DNA of 64,000 nucleotides, taken from Pedobacter sp. MR2016-24 (lineage in GTDB: Bacteria > Bacteroidota > Bacteroidia > Sphingobacteriales > Sphingobacteriaceae). The notes under the pieces are model-generated. The model had not been told where the DNA came from. It did not search any database and was given only the letters and a program-made list of their open reading frames with translations. Position numbers and translations under genes: made by a program. This document shows positions 15,696 to 24,613 of the stretch, in pieces. Location of the stretch: contig NZ_JAPIVO010000002.1 of the NCBI RefSeq assembly GCF_026239655.1, forward strand, positions 620,001 to 684,000, in the 5' to 3' direction. Position 1 is the stretch's first letter, and each line of letters starts with the position of its first letter.

Positions 15696-18600
15696 ATGAA
15701 ACTCATTAAACAAAGTAAATTATTTTTTAAGGAAGGGAAATCTGATAAAGTATATGAGATTGACCTTTGCGAGCTTTCTGCAAACGAATTCTTAGTCAAT
15801 TTCAGATACGGAAGAAGGGAAGGAACACTTAAAGAAGGAACCAAAACACCTGCGGCATTGCCTCTGGATAAAGCAGAACTGCTTTTTGCAGAACTGGAAA
15901 ATGAAAAACGGAAAAAAGGGTATCAGACCGAAACCGAAGTGTTTATGGAGCTGCCCTCATTGGATGCTGTAAACCCGGATACCAAACATGGTGCAATTTT
16001 GCAGCGCTTGCAGGATGCCATAGTTGGTAAAAATAGTTTCAAAACCGAATGGAAAGCGAGTCGTGTGATTTGGAAAGCGGGTATGCTGGATTTACAGGAG
16101 GCCATTCCTTTTATCATCAAGCTGGCGACCAGAGGGGACGAGATGCAGACTTATGCTGCCTTGTATGCCTTAACTAAAATGAATGCAACTACAGCCGGAC
16201 CTTTGTTTACGGCGCTGGCCAGTAACGTCAGGCAAAAAGAATATATCACTAACCTGGCTTTTGAGGGACTGCTGACTATCGCTGCTGCGGATGAACAACA
16301 GAAAATCAGCAATCAGCTGTTGGAAAAGTTACCTGATGAAGTCAGGCATGCAGTAGAAGCCAAAGACATGGAGCTGCTGGAAACCACCTTATATCAACAT
16401 ACAGCGGATAAAGCAATAGCTTATTTTACCACATTGTATTTATTAGCTAAAGTGCAACCGCAATTGTTACCCGTGCTTGGTAATGTATTAAAAACCTGGG
16501 CCTATAAACCACCCTTTTTTAAACACATAAGAGCCATTTATAAGCTGGCACAATTGAGAAATGACGCGGCAACTGTGGCCATTTTAGCTTACGGTTTCGA
16601 AAAACAGCCGGCCATGTTCAGGCGAACAAGTTCACTGGATGCGAATCACAAGCAATATTTAGCAGTGATTGATGAGACGGTTAAGGTTGGTGCAGAACTC
16701 AGAAATAAAGAAAGTAAACTGGCATTTTCGCAGTATACGAAAATGTATCTGCAGAAAAATTCAGTCGACTTTCTCGAAAGTACGGGAGAAAGAGCAGACG
16801 GATCAGCGTATGTAAAACTCGCGCTCCATATTTTACTGCAGTATAAAGAAAAGGATTATACGATTGCAGAGGAGAAGCCGCTCAGCGATTATGGGAGCTA
16901 TGACTATCAAAAAAAACTTTATTCCTACGTCATCATGGATTATCCTGAATGTTCGAATTCCCTGCTGCTTACCACCATACTTTTTGGAAATGATCCGGGG
17001 CGCCAACTGCAGGCTAACCTCAGATTTATCACTGGTAAAAAAACAGTAACAAGCTCGCACTACTATTATAATCCAGCCAATATCAATACTGCAACGGCAT
17101 CGACAGGTAATAATCCGGGCACGACTGGCGACAGCGGCGGGTCAGTCATTGATGCTGCAAAAAGTATTTTTAAAAGCTTGTTTGGAAAGAAAGAGGCAGC
17201 AACAGCTCCACCTGCTCCCGTACCACTTCAACAGTCAGAATTTGCCCCTAAACATATAGAAGACCCATGGGCGCGTTTGGAATTATATCCTGAAGATTGG
17301 GATGCGAAGCCCCAGGCCTATGTACAATTATTGATGCAGGCAGAGATGAACCGGATTCTTCTTTTTGCTTATCTCAGGTTAAAGGCTCATCCACTGATTG
17401 AAGAAATTATCGCACTTTTTGATGAACGTTCAGTTTTGCAATTGCTGAATCGTCCGTTCGATTTGCCGAATCAGTTCGGTTTTGAAATAGTGAAAAAGGA
17501 AGAAAGGCAATTTGCTGAAAAACCTGTCTTTATTGCCCAGGTGTTAGCTGCGAATAGTGAAAATGCCAGACTTTGGGCGCAGGATTTGGTGAACCGCAAT
17601 GCAGAATTGTATTTGAATGATATTGATTTTGTGCTGACTCTGCTATTCAATGTGGTGAAGGATAACAAGAACTGGATTTCCGAAACTTTGCACAAGCATC
17701 AGTTTCCTGTAGAAAGGATACAGGCTATTTTGGGTAAAGCAATTGCTGAACTGCTGCATTTTGAAAATACGGACTTCAACAACCTTCAGGCTAAAAATGC
17801 GATCGATCGTTTAGTACTCATAGCGGAAGGACAAATGGAAAGACTGAGCTGGGCTATGGTGGAGCAGTTACTGTCATCGGCTTTAAATGCCAATCAGATT
17901 CTGGCGGTGAAAATATTACTGAACAAGACCAGAAATACACCTGCAACAGAGATTCCGATGTCCCTGACCAACAGCTTATTGCTGAGCGAATTTCCTGAAG
18001 TGCGCGATGGAGGTATCGATTTGTTAAATCAGTATCCTGATCATTTTATGGTGGAGCATATCCAACTGTTGATGAATCTTACTGACGCTGCGGATGAGAA
18101 AGTTTTAGCTGCTGCATTGAATATCATGAGGAAGCTACTGGCGAGTCAACCCCGGATCGGGAATACCATTGTGCCGCATTTCGCATATGCATTAATGCGG
18201 AAGGAAAAGTTTGAGGGGGCGCATGTCTTGTTAAACGAATTTTTAGTAAATGATTTAAAACCGTACTGGAACAGTGGTTTGCAGCCAAAAGAGATCACCA
18301 AACTGATTCATGCACAATATAGAATCAGCCATCTGGCGGGTTATGAAATTTTAAAGGCTTACAGTGATCCAAACCGTTTTTCTTTACGACAGATTATCTC
18401 TTTTGGTAGTCATGAAATTCTGGCCATCCGCCAATGGTGCTGGAATTACTTCAAAGAGAATGTAGCACGGATCCGGGAGGAAAGAAATCAATCGCTTACC
18501 CTGCTGGATGCAAAATGGGATGATACAAGAGCTTATGCTTTTCATTTCTTTAAAACAGCTTTTACGGAAGCAGATTGGGATCCTGATACTTTAATCAGCA

Positions 18601-19031
18601 TAGTAGATTCGATCAGGCCGGATGTAGAACGTTTCGGTAAGGAAATGATCACCAGATTTTTCAAGGCGGAACATGCCCTGGATTATCTGACGAAATTAAG
18701 CGAACATCCAAGCGTGAATGTTCAGGCTTTTGTGAGCAGTTATTTAGCAGCCTATACCAAAGATCAACCCGAATTACTGCAGGAACTGACTTTCTATTTC
18801 CGTTCTGTACTAACCAGGGTGAACAAAGGCAGGGTAGCTAAAGACCGGATTTTCGACTTCTTATATCAGGAATCACTTAAAAATATGGAAACTGCAAGTT
18901 GGGCAGTCGGCATTTTGGATGATGTATCCGCACAGTCTACCATTCAGGATAAAGCGGCCTGCATTGCTATCTTAACAAAAATTAAAACGCATTATCCTGA
19001 GTTGGATATGCATCTGGTCATCAAAAATTAA
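15696..19031 (+). CDS. WGR-domain protein with HEAT/ARM-like repeats (retron accessory)
   Basis: The protein has 1111 residues from the ATG at 15696, 11 bases after the RT stop; an upstream TTG is also in frame. Residues about 1-90 form a WGR domain (KLFFKEGKSDKVYEIDL ... VNFRYGRREGTLKEG), a nucleic-acid-binding fold known from PARPs and bacterial WGR proteins. The rest is almost entirely helical, with repeats resembling HEAT/ARM solenoids. A low-complexity linker with Gly/Asn/Thr and Ala/Pro-rich segments lies near 460-515. Five bases separate it from the SWIM gene. As I recall, one published retron type (type XIII of Mestre and colleagues) pairs RT with ARM/HEAT-like and WH-SWIM proteins, which would fit; this should be confirmed by search. 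Probably an effector or sensor subunit. Confidence 0.8.
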   Translation: MKLIKQSKLFFKEGKSDKVYEIDLCELSANEFLVNFRYGRREGTLKEGTKTPAALPLDKAELLFAELENEKRKKGYQTETEVFMELPSLDAVNPDTKHGAILQRLQDAIVGKNSFKTEWKASRVIWKAGMLDLQEAIPFIIKLATRGDEMQTYAALYALTKMNATTAGPLFTALASNVRQKEYITNLAFEGLLTIAAADEQQKISNQLLEKLPDEVRHAVEAKDMELLETTLYQHTADKAIAYFTTLYLLAKVQPQLLPVLGNVLKTWAYKPPFFKHIRAIYKLAQLRNDAATVAILAYGFEKQPAMFRRTSSLDANHKQYLAVIDETVKVGAELRNKESKLAFSQYTKMYLQKNSVDFLESTGERADGSAYVKLALHILLQYKEKDYTIAEEKPLSDYGSYDYQKKLYSYVIMDYPECSNSLLLTTILFGNDPGRQLQANLRFITGKKTVTSSHYYYNPANINTATASTGNNPGTTGDSGGSVIDAAKSIFKSLFGKKEAATAPPAPVPLQQSEFAPKHIEDPWARLELYPEDWDAKPQAYVQLLMQAEMNRILLFAYLRLKAHPLIEEIIALFDERSVLQLLNRPFDLPNQFGFEIVKKEERQFAEKPVFIAQVLAANSENARLWAQDLVNRNAELYLNDIDFVLTLLFNVVKDNKNWISETLHKHQFPVERIQAILGKAIAELLHFENTDFNNLQAKNAIDRLVLIAEGQMERLSWAMVEQLLSSALNANQILAVKILLNKTRNTPATEIPMSLTNSLLLSEFPEVRDGGIDLLNQYPDHFMVEHIQLLMNLTDAADEKVLAAALNIMRKLLASQPRIGNTIVPHFAYALMRKEKFEGAHVLLNEFLVNDLKPYWNSGLQPKEITKLIHAQYRISHLAGYEILKAYSDPNRFSLRQIISFGSHEILAIRQWCWNYFKENVARIREERNQSLTLLDAKWDDTRAYAFHFFKTAFTEADWDPDTLISIVDSIRPDVERFGKEMITRFFKAEHALDYLTKLSEHPSVNVQAFVSSYLAAYTKDQPELLQELTFYFRSVLTRVNKGRVAKDRIFDFLYQESLKNMETASWAVGILDDVSAQSTIQDKAACIAILTKIKTHYPELDMHLVIKN

Positions 19032-19035
19032 GCGC

Positions 19036-20694
19036 ATGTTATTCAATTATAAATACAGTGGAAATACCTCCATCAGTAATGATGCGAATGAAACAGCAAT
19101 GAGTTTTGCGCCTGATGCGCTTCGTGATCCAACTTTTTTTGTTGGAAAATTAAATAAGAAAATAGCCTTTCGGGAGGCGATTTCTGCCTTGCATGATGTA
19201 GTGGTTTCTGATCTGCGTTACAAACCGAAAGACAGGGCCGAATATAAAGCCTGGGCTGAAGAGCAGGAAAAACTCTGGCTCGGCGAATACATGGCTGGTT
19301 TTCAGATTGAGCAGGTAAAGAATCGCATAGAGGAAATCAGAAATGATTTGAAGGAGATTTACCGGGAAAAAGATCGGGTGCTGGGACCATTCAACAAAGC
19401 AAAACTCAGGTATTTCGATTATTTGTATAAAAATGACCGCGATGCCTGGATGGTGCTTGATCCGGTAATTACCGTTCATCCGGATGAGCTGTTTTTTGAG
19501 TGTTTTAGTCAGGATGAGTCTTCCTATGGCAAGCTGAGTTGTAATTACAATGTATTTACAGAAATTAACGAGTTTAAATGCGGCACCACCAACATAGATT
19601 ATTCTGCAGAATTATATGGCGAATTTCAAAAAATAAGAGGGTATAAGGATACCTCATTCAAGATTGATCCTTCAGGATTTGAAGCCACAACAACCAACGA
19701 AGAGGTGTATAAAGAGGTGAAGATTGATTTGCCGGATTCATGGGTAAGAGGCTTTTTGCAGGTAAGTGCAGCGATGACTTTGCCTGCCACTACATTTGAA
19801 TTACACCCGATGGATATTTTCAGCCTCTGCCAGTATTTACGTCGCTTTAAAGAAACTACTGGTCCGAGGGCCCTGCGTTTTATTTTAGCACCTGGTCAAC
19901 CGGTTCGTTTGGTGATTGAACCCTGGTACGAAACGTTAACCTTCCATCGCTCTATTTACACCGGTGCGGAAGAAAAGACAATCAGAATCTGGGGCAGAAG
20001 AAGGCTGATGATATTGGAACGTTTGATTCCGATTGCGAAAAGCTTTAAAGTAGTTTTATTGGGCTCTGGTTTACCTTCTTTTTTTATGGCCGATCTGGGT
20101 GATATGACTTTTACACTGGGGCTCTCGGGCTGGACAACGAACGACTGGAGCAAAGCGGGTAATTTCGACCTGATGGCACCCCGGGGCAATGTAGATATAT
20201 TGACTAAACAAAAAGTCTTCAGTAGCTTAAAGGAAACCTGGTTTGCCTCTGCGGCCGACATTGCAAAAAAATCCGGACTCAGTTCTGCGGTAGTTTCATC
20301 TGCATTAACTGCTTATACTCAGGCCGGACGTGTAATTTACGATTTGAAACAGGGTCTTTACCGTGTAAGGGAGCTTAGCCAGGATCCCCTTGATTTTTCG
20401 GCTTTACGTTTTGGCAGCGAACAGGAAAAAATTGCAAATGAATTTATCGTGCAGCATCTTGTGAAAATTGCAACCAAAATAGAAAATGATGTACTTGAAA
20501 TCAAAGGGAAAGTGAGAACTAAAAATGAAACTTTTAGTACCCTGGCTTTAATTGATAAAGATCAGCGCTTAATTGATGGTTCCTGCGAGTGTGCATTTTA
20601 CCAAAGCAATAAACTTAAAAAAGGTCCTTGCGAACATATTTTGGCAACGAGAATGATGCTGCAAAACAATACGGTTAAAGTCGCGGCTAACTAA
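19036..20694 (+). CDS. SWIM zinc-finger protein (retron accessory)
   Basis: This 552-residue protein ends with a SWIM zinc finger: CEC at ~516-518 and CEH at ~531-533 (CECAFYQSNKLKKGPCEH), the CxCx(n)CxH pattern that binds DNA or proteins. Before it, ASAADIAKKSGLSSAVVSSAL (shortened: about 408-430) looks like a winged-helix domain followed by a wing (RVIYDLKQGLYRV). That gives a WH-SWIM order. The first 400 residues are unassigned, with a coiled-coil-like stretch near 90-125. It is the third gene of the RT operon, starting 5 bp after the WGR gene. SWIM and WGR/HEAT proteins also occur together outside retrons, so it may be a shared effector module. Confidence 0.8.
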   Translation: MLFNYKYSGNTSISNDANETAMSFAPDALRDPTFFVGKLNKKIAFREAISALHDVVVSDLRYKPKDRAEYKAWAEEQEKLWLGEYMAGFQIEQVKNRIEEIRNDLKEIYREKDRVLGPFNKAKLRYFDYLYKNDRDAWMVLDPVITVHPDELFFECFSQDESSYGKLSCNYNVFTEINEFKCGTTNIDYSAELYGEFQKIRGYKDTSFKIDPSGFEATTTNEEVYKEVKIDLPDSWVRGFLQVSAAMTLPATTFELHPMDIFSLCQYLRRFKETTGPRALRFILAPGQPVRLVIEPWYETLTFHRSIYTGAEEKTIRIWGRRRLMILERLIPIAKSFKVVLLGSGLPSFFMADLGDMTFTLGLSGWTTNDWSKAGNFDLMAPRGNVDILTKQKVFSSLKETWFASAADIAKKSGLSSAVVSSALTAYTQAGRVIYDLKQGLYRVRELSQDPLDFSALRFGSEQEKIANEFIVQHLVKIATKIENDVLEIKGKVRTKNETFSTLALIDKDQRLIDGSCECAFYQSNKLKKGPCEHILATRMMLQNNTVKVAAN

Positions 20695-20719
20695 TTGTTT
20701 ATCAATTGTGATCTGATAT

Positions 20720-21397
20720 TTATGGTAAATCTTTAGGGAGGGCAACAATAGTTGCAGCCTTTTCCCGCTTAATCGGTGCAGACAAATAGTGATGCCACAA
20801 GATCATGGTAGCAATTGTCCGGTAGGGTTTCCATTGTTCCGCAATTTCCCAAATCAGTGTTTTGTCTGCATCTTTGGCAAGCTGTTTAGCTCTTTTCAAC
20901 GCATTTACGGCAGCAATATCACCTATAGGATAGATGTCCGTTTTCTGCAGTACAAACATCAGGTATACATCCGCTGTCCAGTTACCGATTCCTTTATAAG
21001 CGATGAGCTTTTTCCTTACGTCATCATCAGGCAAAGTTTCCAAAGCGGCCAAATCCAGTTCGTTATTTGTAATTGCCTGGGCAAGACCCCGGATATAACC
21101 CATTTTCTGGCGACTCACATAACAAGCCCGCATTTCTTCATCGCTGAGTTTCAATAGATTTACCGGCGTTAAATTCCCTGTCTTTTCTTTCAGTTGATGT
21201 AGTGCTGCCAAGGCAGAAGCCAGTGATACCTGTTGCTCCAGCACAAAATGTACAAGGGTTTCAAAGCTGTTAGGACGTGTCCACATGGGTGGGTAGCCAT
21301 GTGTTTTTAGAATTGCATTCAGATCCGCGTCGCGTGTGCCCAGCTCATCACAGAGCGCATGAAAATTCTGATTAGAAAAGGTTTCTGGAGTTGCCAT
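20720..21397 (-). CDS. DNA-3-methyladenine glycosylase, AlkA-type HhH-GPD
   Basis: A base-excision repair glycosylase of about 225 residues that removes alkylated purines. The helix-hairpin-helix GIGNWTADVYLM lies around 136-147 and is followed by YPIGDIA, whose Asp (~160) is the catalytic residue of the HhH-GPD superfamily. The preceding LEQQVSLASALAAL helix is also typical. It lacks the N-terminal TBP-like domain of E. coli AlkA and the Cys cluster of EndoIII/MutY, so it matches the short AlkA-like class. I chose the ATG at 21397 over a TTG nine bases upstream. It converges on the retron operon with a 25-bp gap. Confidence 0.88.
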   Translation of the reverse strand: MATPETFSNQNFHALCDELGTRDADLNAILKTHGYPPMWTRPNSFETLVHFVLEQQVSLASALAALHQLKEKTGNLTPVNLLKLSDEEMRACYVSRQKMGYIRGLAQAITNNELDLAALETLPDDDVRKKLIAYKGIGNWTADVYLMFVLQKTDIYPIGDIAAVNALKRAKQLAKDADKTLIWEIAEQWKPYRTIATMILWHHYLSAPIKREKAATIVALPKDLP

Positions 21398-21578
21398 GTT
21401 TATCAATGTTAAATTATTTTGCCCTGATTGTTAAACTAGTCATCTGTGGTCTGTGTTTTTTGTTTTTTCGCTTCCGTCAAAATTACACCTAAGGATGCTC
21501 CTGTTTATAAAGCAGAATAAAGTAAACAACTTCCGGCCAGTCTTGTTGAAGGTTTATCATTTACCTTATATATCAAAT

Positions 21579-22736
21579 ATGAAAGCAGCAGTATTTCACA
21601 AACCGGGCGATATCAGTTACACCACTGTAGCCGATCCCCGTATAGAACTGGCAACAGACATTATTTTAAAAGTGACCTCTACAGCAATCTGCGGATCAGA
21701 CCTTCACATCCTGAGTGGGGCAGTGCCGCAATCGACTGACATGGTGATGGGACATGAATTTATGGGGATTGTAGAAGAAGTAGGTGCCGAAGTAAAGAAT
21801 TTGAAAAAAGGCGACCGTGTAATTGTACCTTTCCCGATTGCCTGCGGATCATGTTTTTTCTGCAACCATGGCGCTTCACCTAGTTGTGAAAACTCTAATT
21901 ACAAACACTACGGGCCTAATGGTGACCTGATGGATCAAAAAGGGGCAGCCCTGTTTGGTTATACAGACCTTTACGGTGGTTATTCTGGCGGGCAGGCCGA
22001 ATATGTGCGTGTTCCCTATGCAGATGTGAGCCCGAGAATTATCCCTGAGAATATTACAGATGAACAGGCATTGTTCCTGACCGATATCTTTCCTACAGGT
22101 TGGTCTGGGGTTGACTGGGCGCAGCTTAAAGGAGGCGAAGTCGTGGCTATTTTTGGATCTGGTCCGGTTGGATTGATGGCACAAAAAGCAGCATGGTTAC
22201 ACGGCGCAAGTCGTGTGATTGCCATAGATCCATTAGATTACCGTTTGGAAAAAGCAAAAGCAGTGAATAATGTAGATACCTTAAATCCACATAAAGTTGA
22301 TGTGGTAGCCGCTATTCGCGAAATGACCGCTGGCCGTGGTGCAGATGTATGCATAGACGCAGTAGGTTTTGAGCCGGAAAGGAACCTGATTGACAAACTG
22401 AAAGCAACCATTAACTTTGAGAAAGGCAGCATGAAAGTGCTGGAGATGTGTTTTGAGGCAGTCCGCAGAAGCGGTACAGTATCCATCCTCGGTGTATATG
22501 GTAGCCCGTATGATAACTTCCCCTTATTCCGCATATTTGATAAAGGAATTACCATTAAACAGGGGCAGGCACCCGTGCTCAACTATATTGATAAACTCAT
22601 TGAATTGGTAAAAGAAGAAAAGGTAGTTCTGGACGATATTATTACCCATACCATGCCATTGAGCGAGGTATCAAAAGCCTACAAGATTTTTGATGAAAAG
22701 GATGATGATTGTGTTAAAGTTGTATTGAAACCTTAA
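21579..22736 (+). CDS. Zinc-dependent alcohol dehydrogenase family protein (MDR)
   Basis: This 385-residue protein is a medium-chain dehydrogenase/reductase. ICGSDLHILSG and GHEFMGIVEEVG carry catalytic-zinc ligands. CGSCFFCNHGASPSCENS is the four-Cys structural zinc lobe. FGSGPVGLMAQKAAWLHGA is the NAD(P)-binding turn followed by VIAIDPLDYR, where the Asp favours NAD. The insertion and overall length resemble glutathione-independent formaldehyde dehydrogenase-like and threonine-dehydrogenase-like members, so the exact substrate cannot be set. The start MKAAVFHKPGD is standard for the family; an upstream in-frame ATG at 21453 would add 42 residues without homology character. A stem-loop follows the stop. 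Confidence 0.88.
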   Translation: MKAAVFHKPGDISYTTVADPRIELATDIILKVTSTAICGSDLHILSGAVPQSTDMVMGHEFMGIVEEVGAEVKNLKKGDRVIVPFPIACGSCFFCNHGASPSCENSNYKHYGPNGDLMDQKGAALFGYTDLYGGYSGGQAEYVRVPYADVSPRIIPENITDEQALFLTDIFPTGWSGVDWAQLKGGEVVAIFGSGPVGLMAQKAAWLHGASRVIAIDPLDYRLEKAKAVNNVDTLNPHKVDVVAAIREMTAGRGADVCIDAVGFEPERNLIDKLKATINFEKGSMKVLEMCFEAVRRSGTVSILGVYGSPYDNFPLFRIFDKGITIKQGQAPVLNYIDKLIELVKEEKVVLDDIITHTMPLSEVSKAYKIFDEKDDDCVKVVLKP

Positions 22737-22763
22737 TATCAATATAGTGTATTTACCTCATTT

Positions 22764-22798
22764 TCAGCGCCCTGCTTATTCTTTAAGCAGGGCGCTGA
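22764..22798 (+). terminator. Strong stem-loop after the dehydrogenase gene
   Basis: tcagcgccctgctta and taagcagggcgctga form a 15-bp perfect stem with a 5-base loop. No T-run follows, so termination would depend on the hairpin alone or on Rho, which is common in this phylum. It lies 28 bp after the stop codon at 22736. Confidence 0.5.
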
Positions 22799-22881
22799 TA
22801 TATCATAGTTAATTTATTTACTTTCATTGCTGGAATTGAGAAGTATTGCAGTGAAACAATGTTGTAAAGAATAAATAACAC

Positions 22882-23823
22882 ATGAAACAAAAAATCACAA
22901 TAGTTGGCCTTGGCGGAGTAGGAGGGTACTTCGGCTTTAAACTTGCTCAGCATTTCGGCAATAATCCGGAGATCGGTATTTCATTTATTGCACGTGGGGC
23001 AACCTATGAAACAGTGAGAACCAATGGCTTAACTTTGCTCTCTCCGGAAAATACAGGTGAGGCTGTTTTTCCTGATAATATCGAAGAAGATGTATCCGGA
23101 TTGCCAGATACATCTATTTACCTCATCTGTGTAAAAGAATACGATCTGGAGAATATCTGTAAACAGCTCAGGCCACTCGTTAAAGAAGATACCATTATGA
23201 TTCCTTTGATGAATGGCGTTGATATTTATGAGCGGATTCGTAAAATCATCCCAACGGGAATAGTATTGCCTTCTTGTGTATATGTAGCCTCGCATATTAA
23301 AGAAAAGGGCACGGTAGAACATAAAGGCAATCCCGGTAGAATCATTACCGGGAAGGATCCACAGCATCCGGAATATAATCCGCAGACCATTATCAATCTC
23401 TTTAAGGCTGCAGCTATTGATATAGAATTAACAGACGATGCTTTTCCTGCTATCTGGACCAAGTATTTCTTTATTGCCAGTTTCGGTCTTGTCTCTGCAA
23501 GATATAATCAGTCCATTGGGCAGGTCAATGAAAATCCCGAATTACACTTGCGGGCAGAAAAGATAATGGGCGAAATCCTGGCAATTGCACAGGTCAGCAA
23601 AATCAATCTTCCTGCAGATATCATTCATCAAACTTTTAAAAGAGCCGAATCTTTCCCCTATGCTACGCCAACCTCGCTGCAGCTGGATGTACAATCGGGG
23701 AAAGAACATACAGAATTAGCTTTATTCTCTGGTGCCATCATCCGTTTAGGTCAGCAGTTCGGGCTTCCTGTGGAGGAAACCCTCAGCATTGAACGGGAAA
23801 TTCAAAGTCTTTCGCCTTCATAA
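22882..23823 (+). CDS. Ketopantoate reductase-family oxidoreductase (ApbA/PanE)
   Basis: This 313-residue protein begins with the NADPH-binding turn GLGGVGGYFG (8-17). It continues with ICVKEYDLE, MNGVD and SCVYVASHIKEKGTVEHKG, all typical of ApbA/PanE proteins that reduce 2-dehydropantoate to pantoate for coenzyme A synthesis. The C-terminal helical domain includes the SVNQ-like region around ARYNQSIGQV and the TPTSLQLDVQSGKEHTEL motif, which contains the catalytic-domain Lys/Glu signature. Many Bacteroidota carry several paralogues with other substrates, so pantothenate synthesis is likely but not certain. The gene stands alone. Confidence 0.85.
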   Translation: MKQKITIVGLGGVGGYFGFKLAQHFGNNPEIGISFIARGATYETVRTNGLTLLSPENTGEAVFPDNIEEDVSGLPDTSIYLICVKEYDLENICKQLRPLVKEDTIMIPLMNGVDIYERIRKIIPTGIVLPSCVYVASHIKEKGTVEHKGNPGRIITGKDPQHPEYNPQTIINLFKAAAIDIELTDDAFPAIWTKYFFIASFGLVSARYNQSIGQVNENPELHLRAEKIMGEILAIAQVSKINLPADIIHQTFKRAESFPYATPTSLQLDVQSGKEHTELALFSGAIIRLGQQFGLPVEETLSIEREIQSLSPS

Positions 23824-23906
23824 AGTCTCCGCGATCAAACATTAGTGTCAATCTATTGTTGCATCTTTTTATTTCGTTACTATTTTATGCTATCACACCA
23901 CATTAT

Positions 23907-24473
23907 ATGAATAATTCATTTTTTACAGTAGGGATCGGTGCGTCAGCAGGTGGCCAGAAATCTTTGAGCGAATTTTTTAACCATATCAAGGTGGGTAAAA
24001 ACGTAGCTTTTGTTGTGGTAACCCATTTAATGCGTGACCGTAAAAGTATTTTGAACCTAATCTTATCGGAACATACTTCGCTACCTGTATTGCGTGTAGA
24101 AAATGATATCCGCATCATACCCGGAAACATTTATGTGATGGCAGAAAATATTACCATTGAATTGGAGCAGGGCTGGATCAGGGTAAAAAAAAGAGATATC
24201 AAAATAGAAAATGATGCAATTGATATCTTCTTCACTTCCCTGGCCAATGATTTCAAAGAAAAGGCTATAGGTATCATTCTCTCTGGTGGCGGTAAGGATG
24301 GATTAATAGGATCATTACAAATGAATCATATGGGAGGCAATGTAATTGTGGAGGATCCGGAGTCAGCAGAAGTGAAGGGGATGCCTTTGTCAATTGTCAA
24401 TTGGGATCACCCGACTTTGATTAGAAAGCCCGCTGAACTGGCTGCGGAGATTAACGTTTTATGTAGCCTGTAG
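23907..24473 (+). CDS. CheB-type protein-glutamate methylesterase domain, stand-alone
   Basis: The 188 residues form just a CheB catalytic domain: GIGASAGG with the nucleophilic Ser, VVTHLMRD with the His, and ILSGGGKDGLIG with the catalytic Asp. There is no receiver domain. In chemotaxis CheB demethylates receptor glutamates, but stand-alone domains in Bacteroidota are usually tied to CheR/PAS-kinase signalling. Three PAS or histidine-kinase genes lie within the next 8 kb, yet no CheR is in the window. The start MNNSFFTVGIGASAGG is preferred over a longer frame beginning 51 bases upstream. Confidence 0.82.
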   Translation: MNNSFFTVGIGASAGGQKSLSEFFNHIKVGKNVAFVVVTHLMRDRKSILNLILSEHTSLPVLRVENDIRIIPGNIYVMAENITIELEQGWIRVKKRDIKIENDAIDIFFTSLANDFKEKAIGIILSGGGKDGLIGSLQMNHMGGNVIVEDPESAEVKGMPLSIVNWDHPTLIRKPAELAAEINVLCSL

Positions 24474-24536
24474 CAGATTAAAGATTTCCTCTGTTGCGCT
24501 TGTGCAATCAATTGAAATAATGCTGTAAAAAGAAAT

Positions 24537-24566
24537 AGCCCCTGCAGGAGCGCTCCTGCAAGGGCT
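24537..24566. terminator. Bidirectional terminator between convergent genes
   Basis: agcccctgcaggagc (24537-24551) and gctcctgcaagggct (24552-24566) make a nearly perfect stem with a very tight loop. The left flank is A-rich, giving a U-rich tail for the minus-strand hydrolase transcript. It serves the converging CheB-like and hydrolase genes. Confidence 0.65.
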
Positions 24567-24613
24567 AAAGAACAGCTAACTGCTATCCTTATTTTTGATA
24601 ATCATTCATTGTA

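Noticed and set aside
23907..24473. A chemotaxis operon around the CheB-like gene
   Set aside because: No CheA, CheW, CheR or receptor gene is nearby; neighbours are metabolic.
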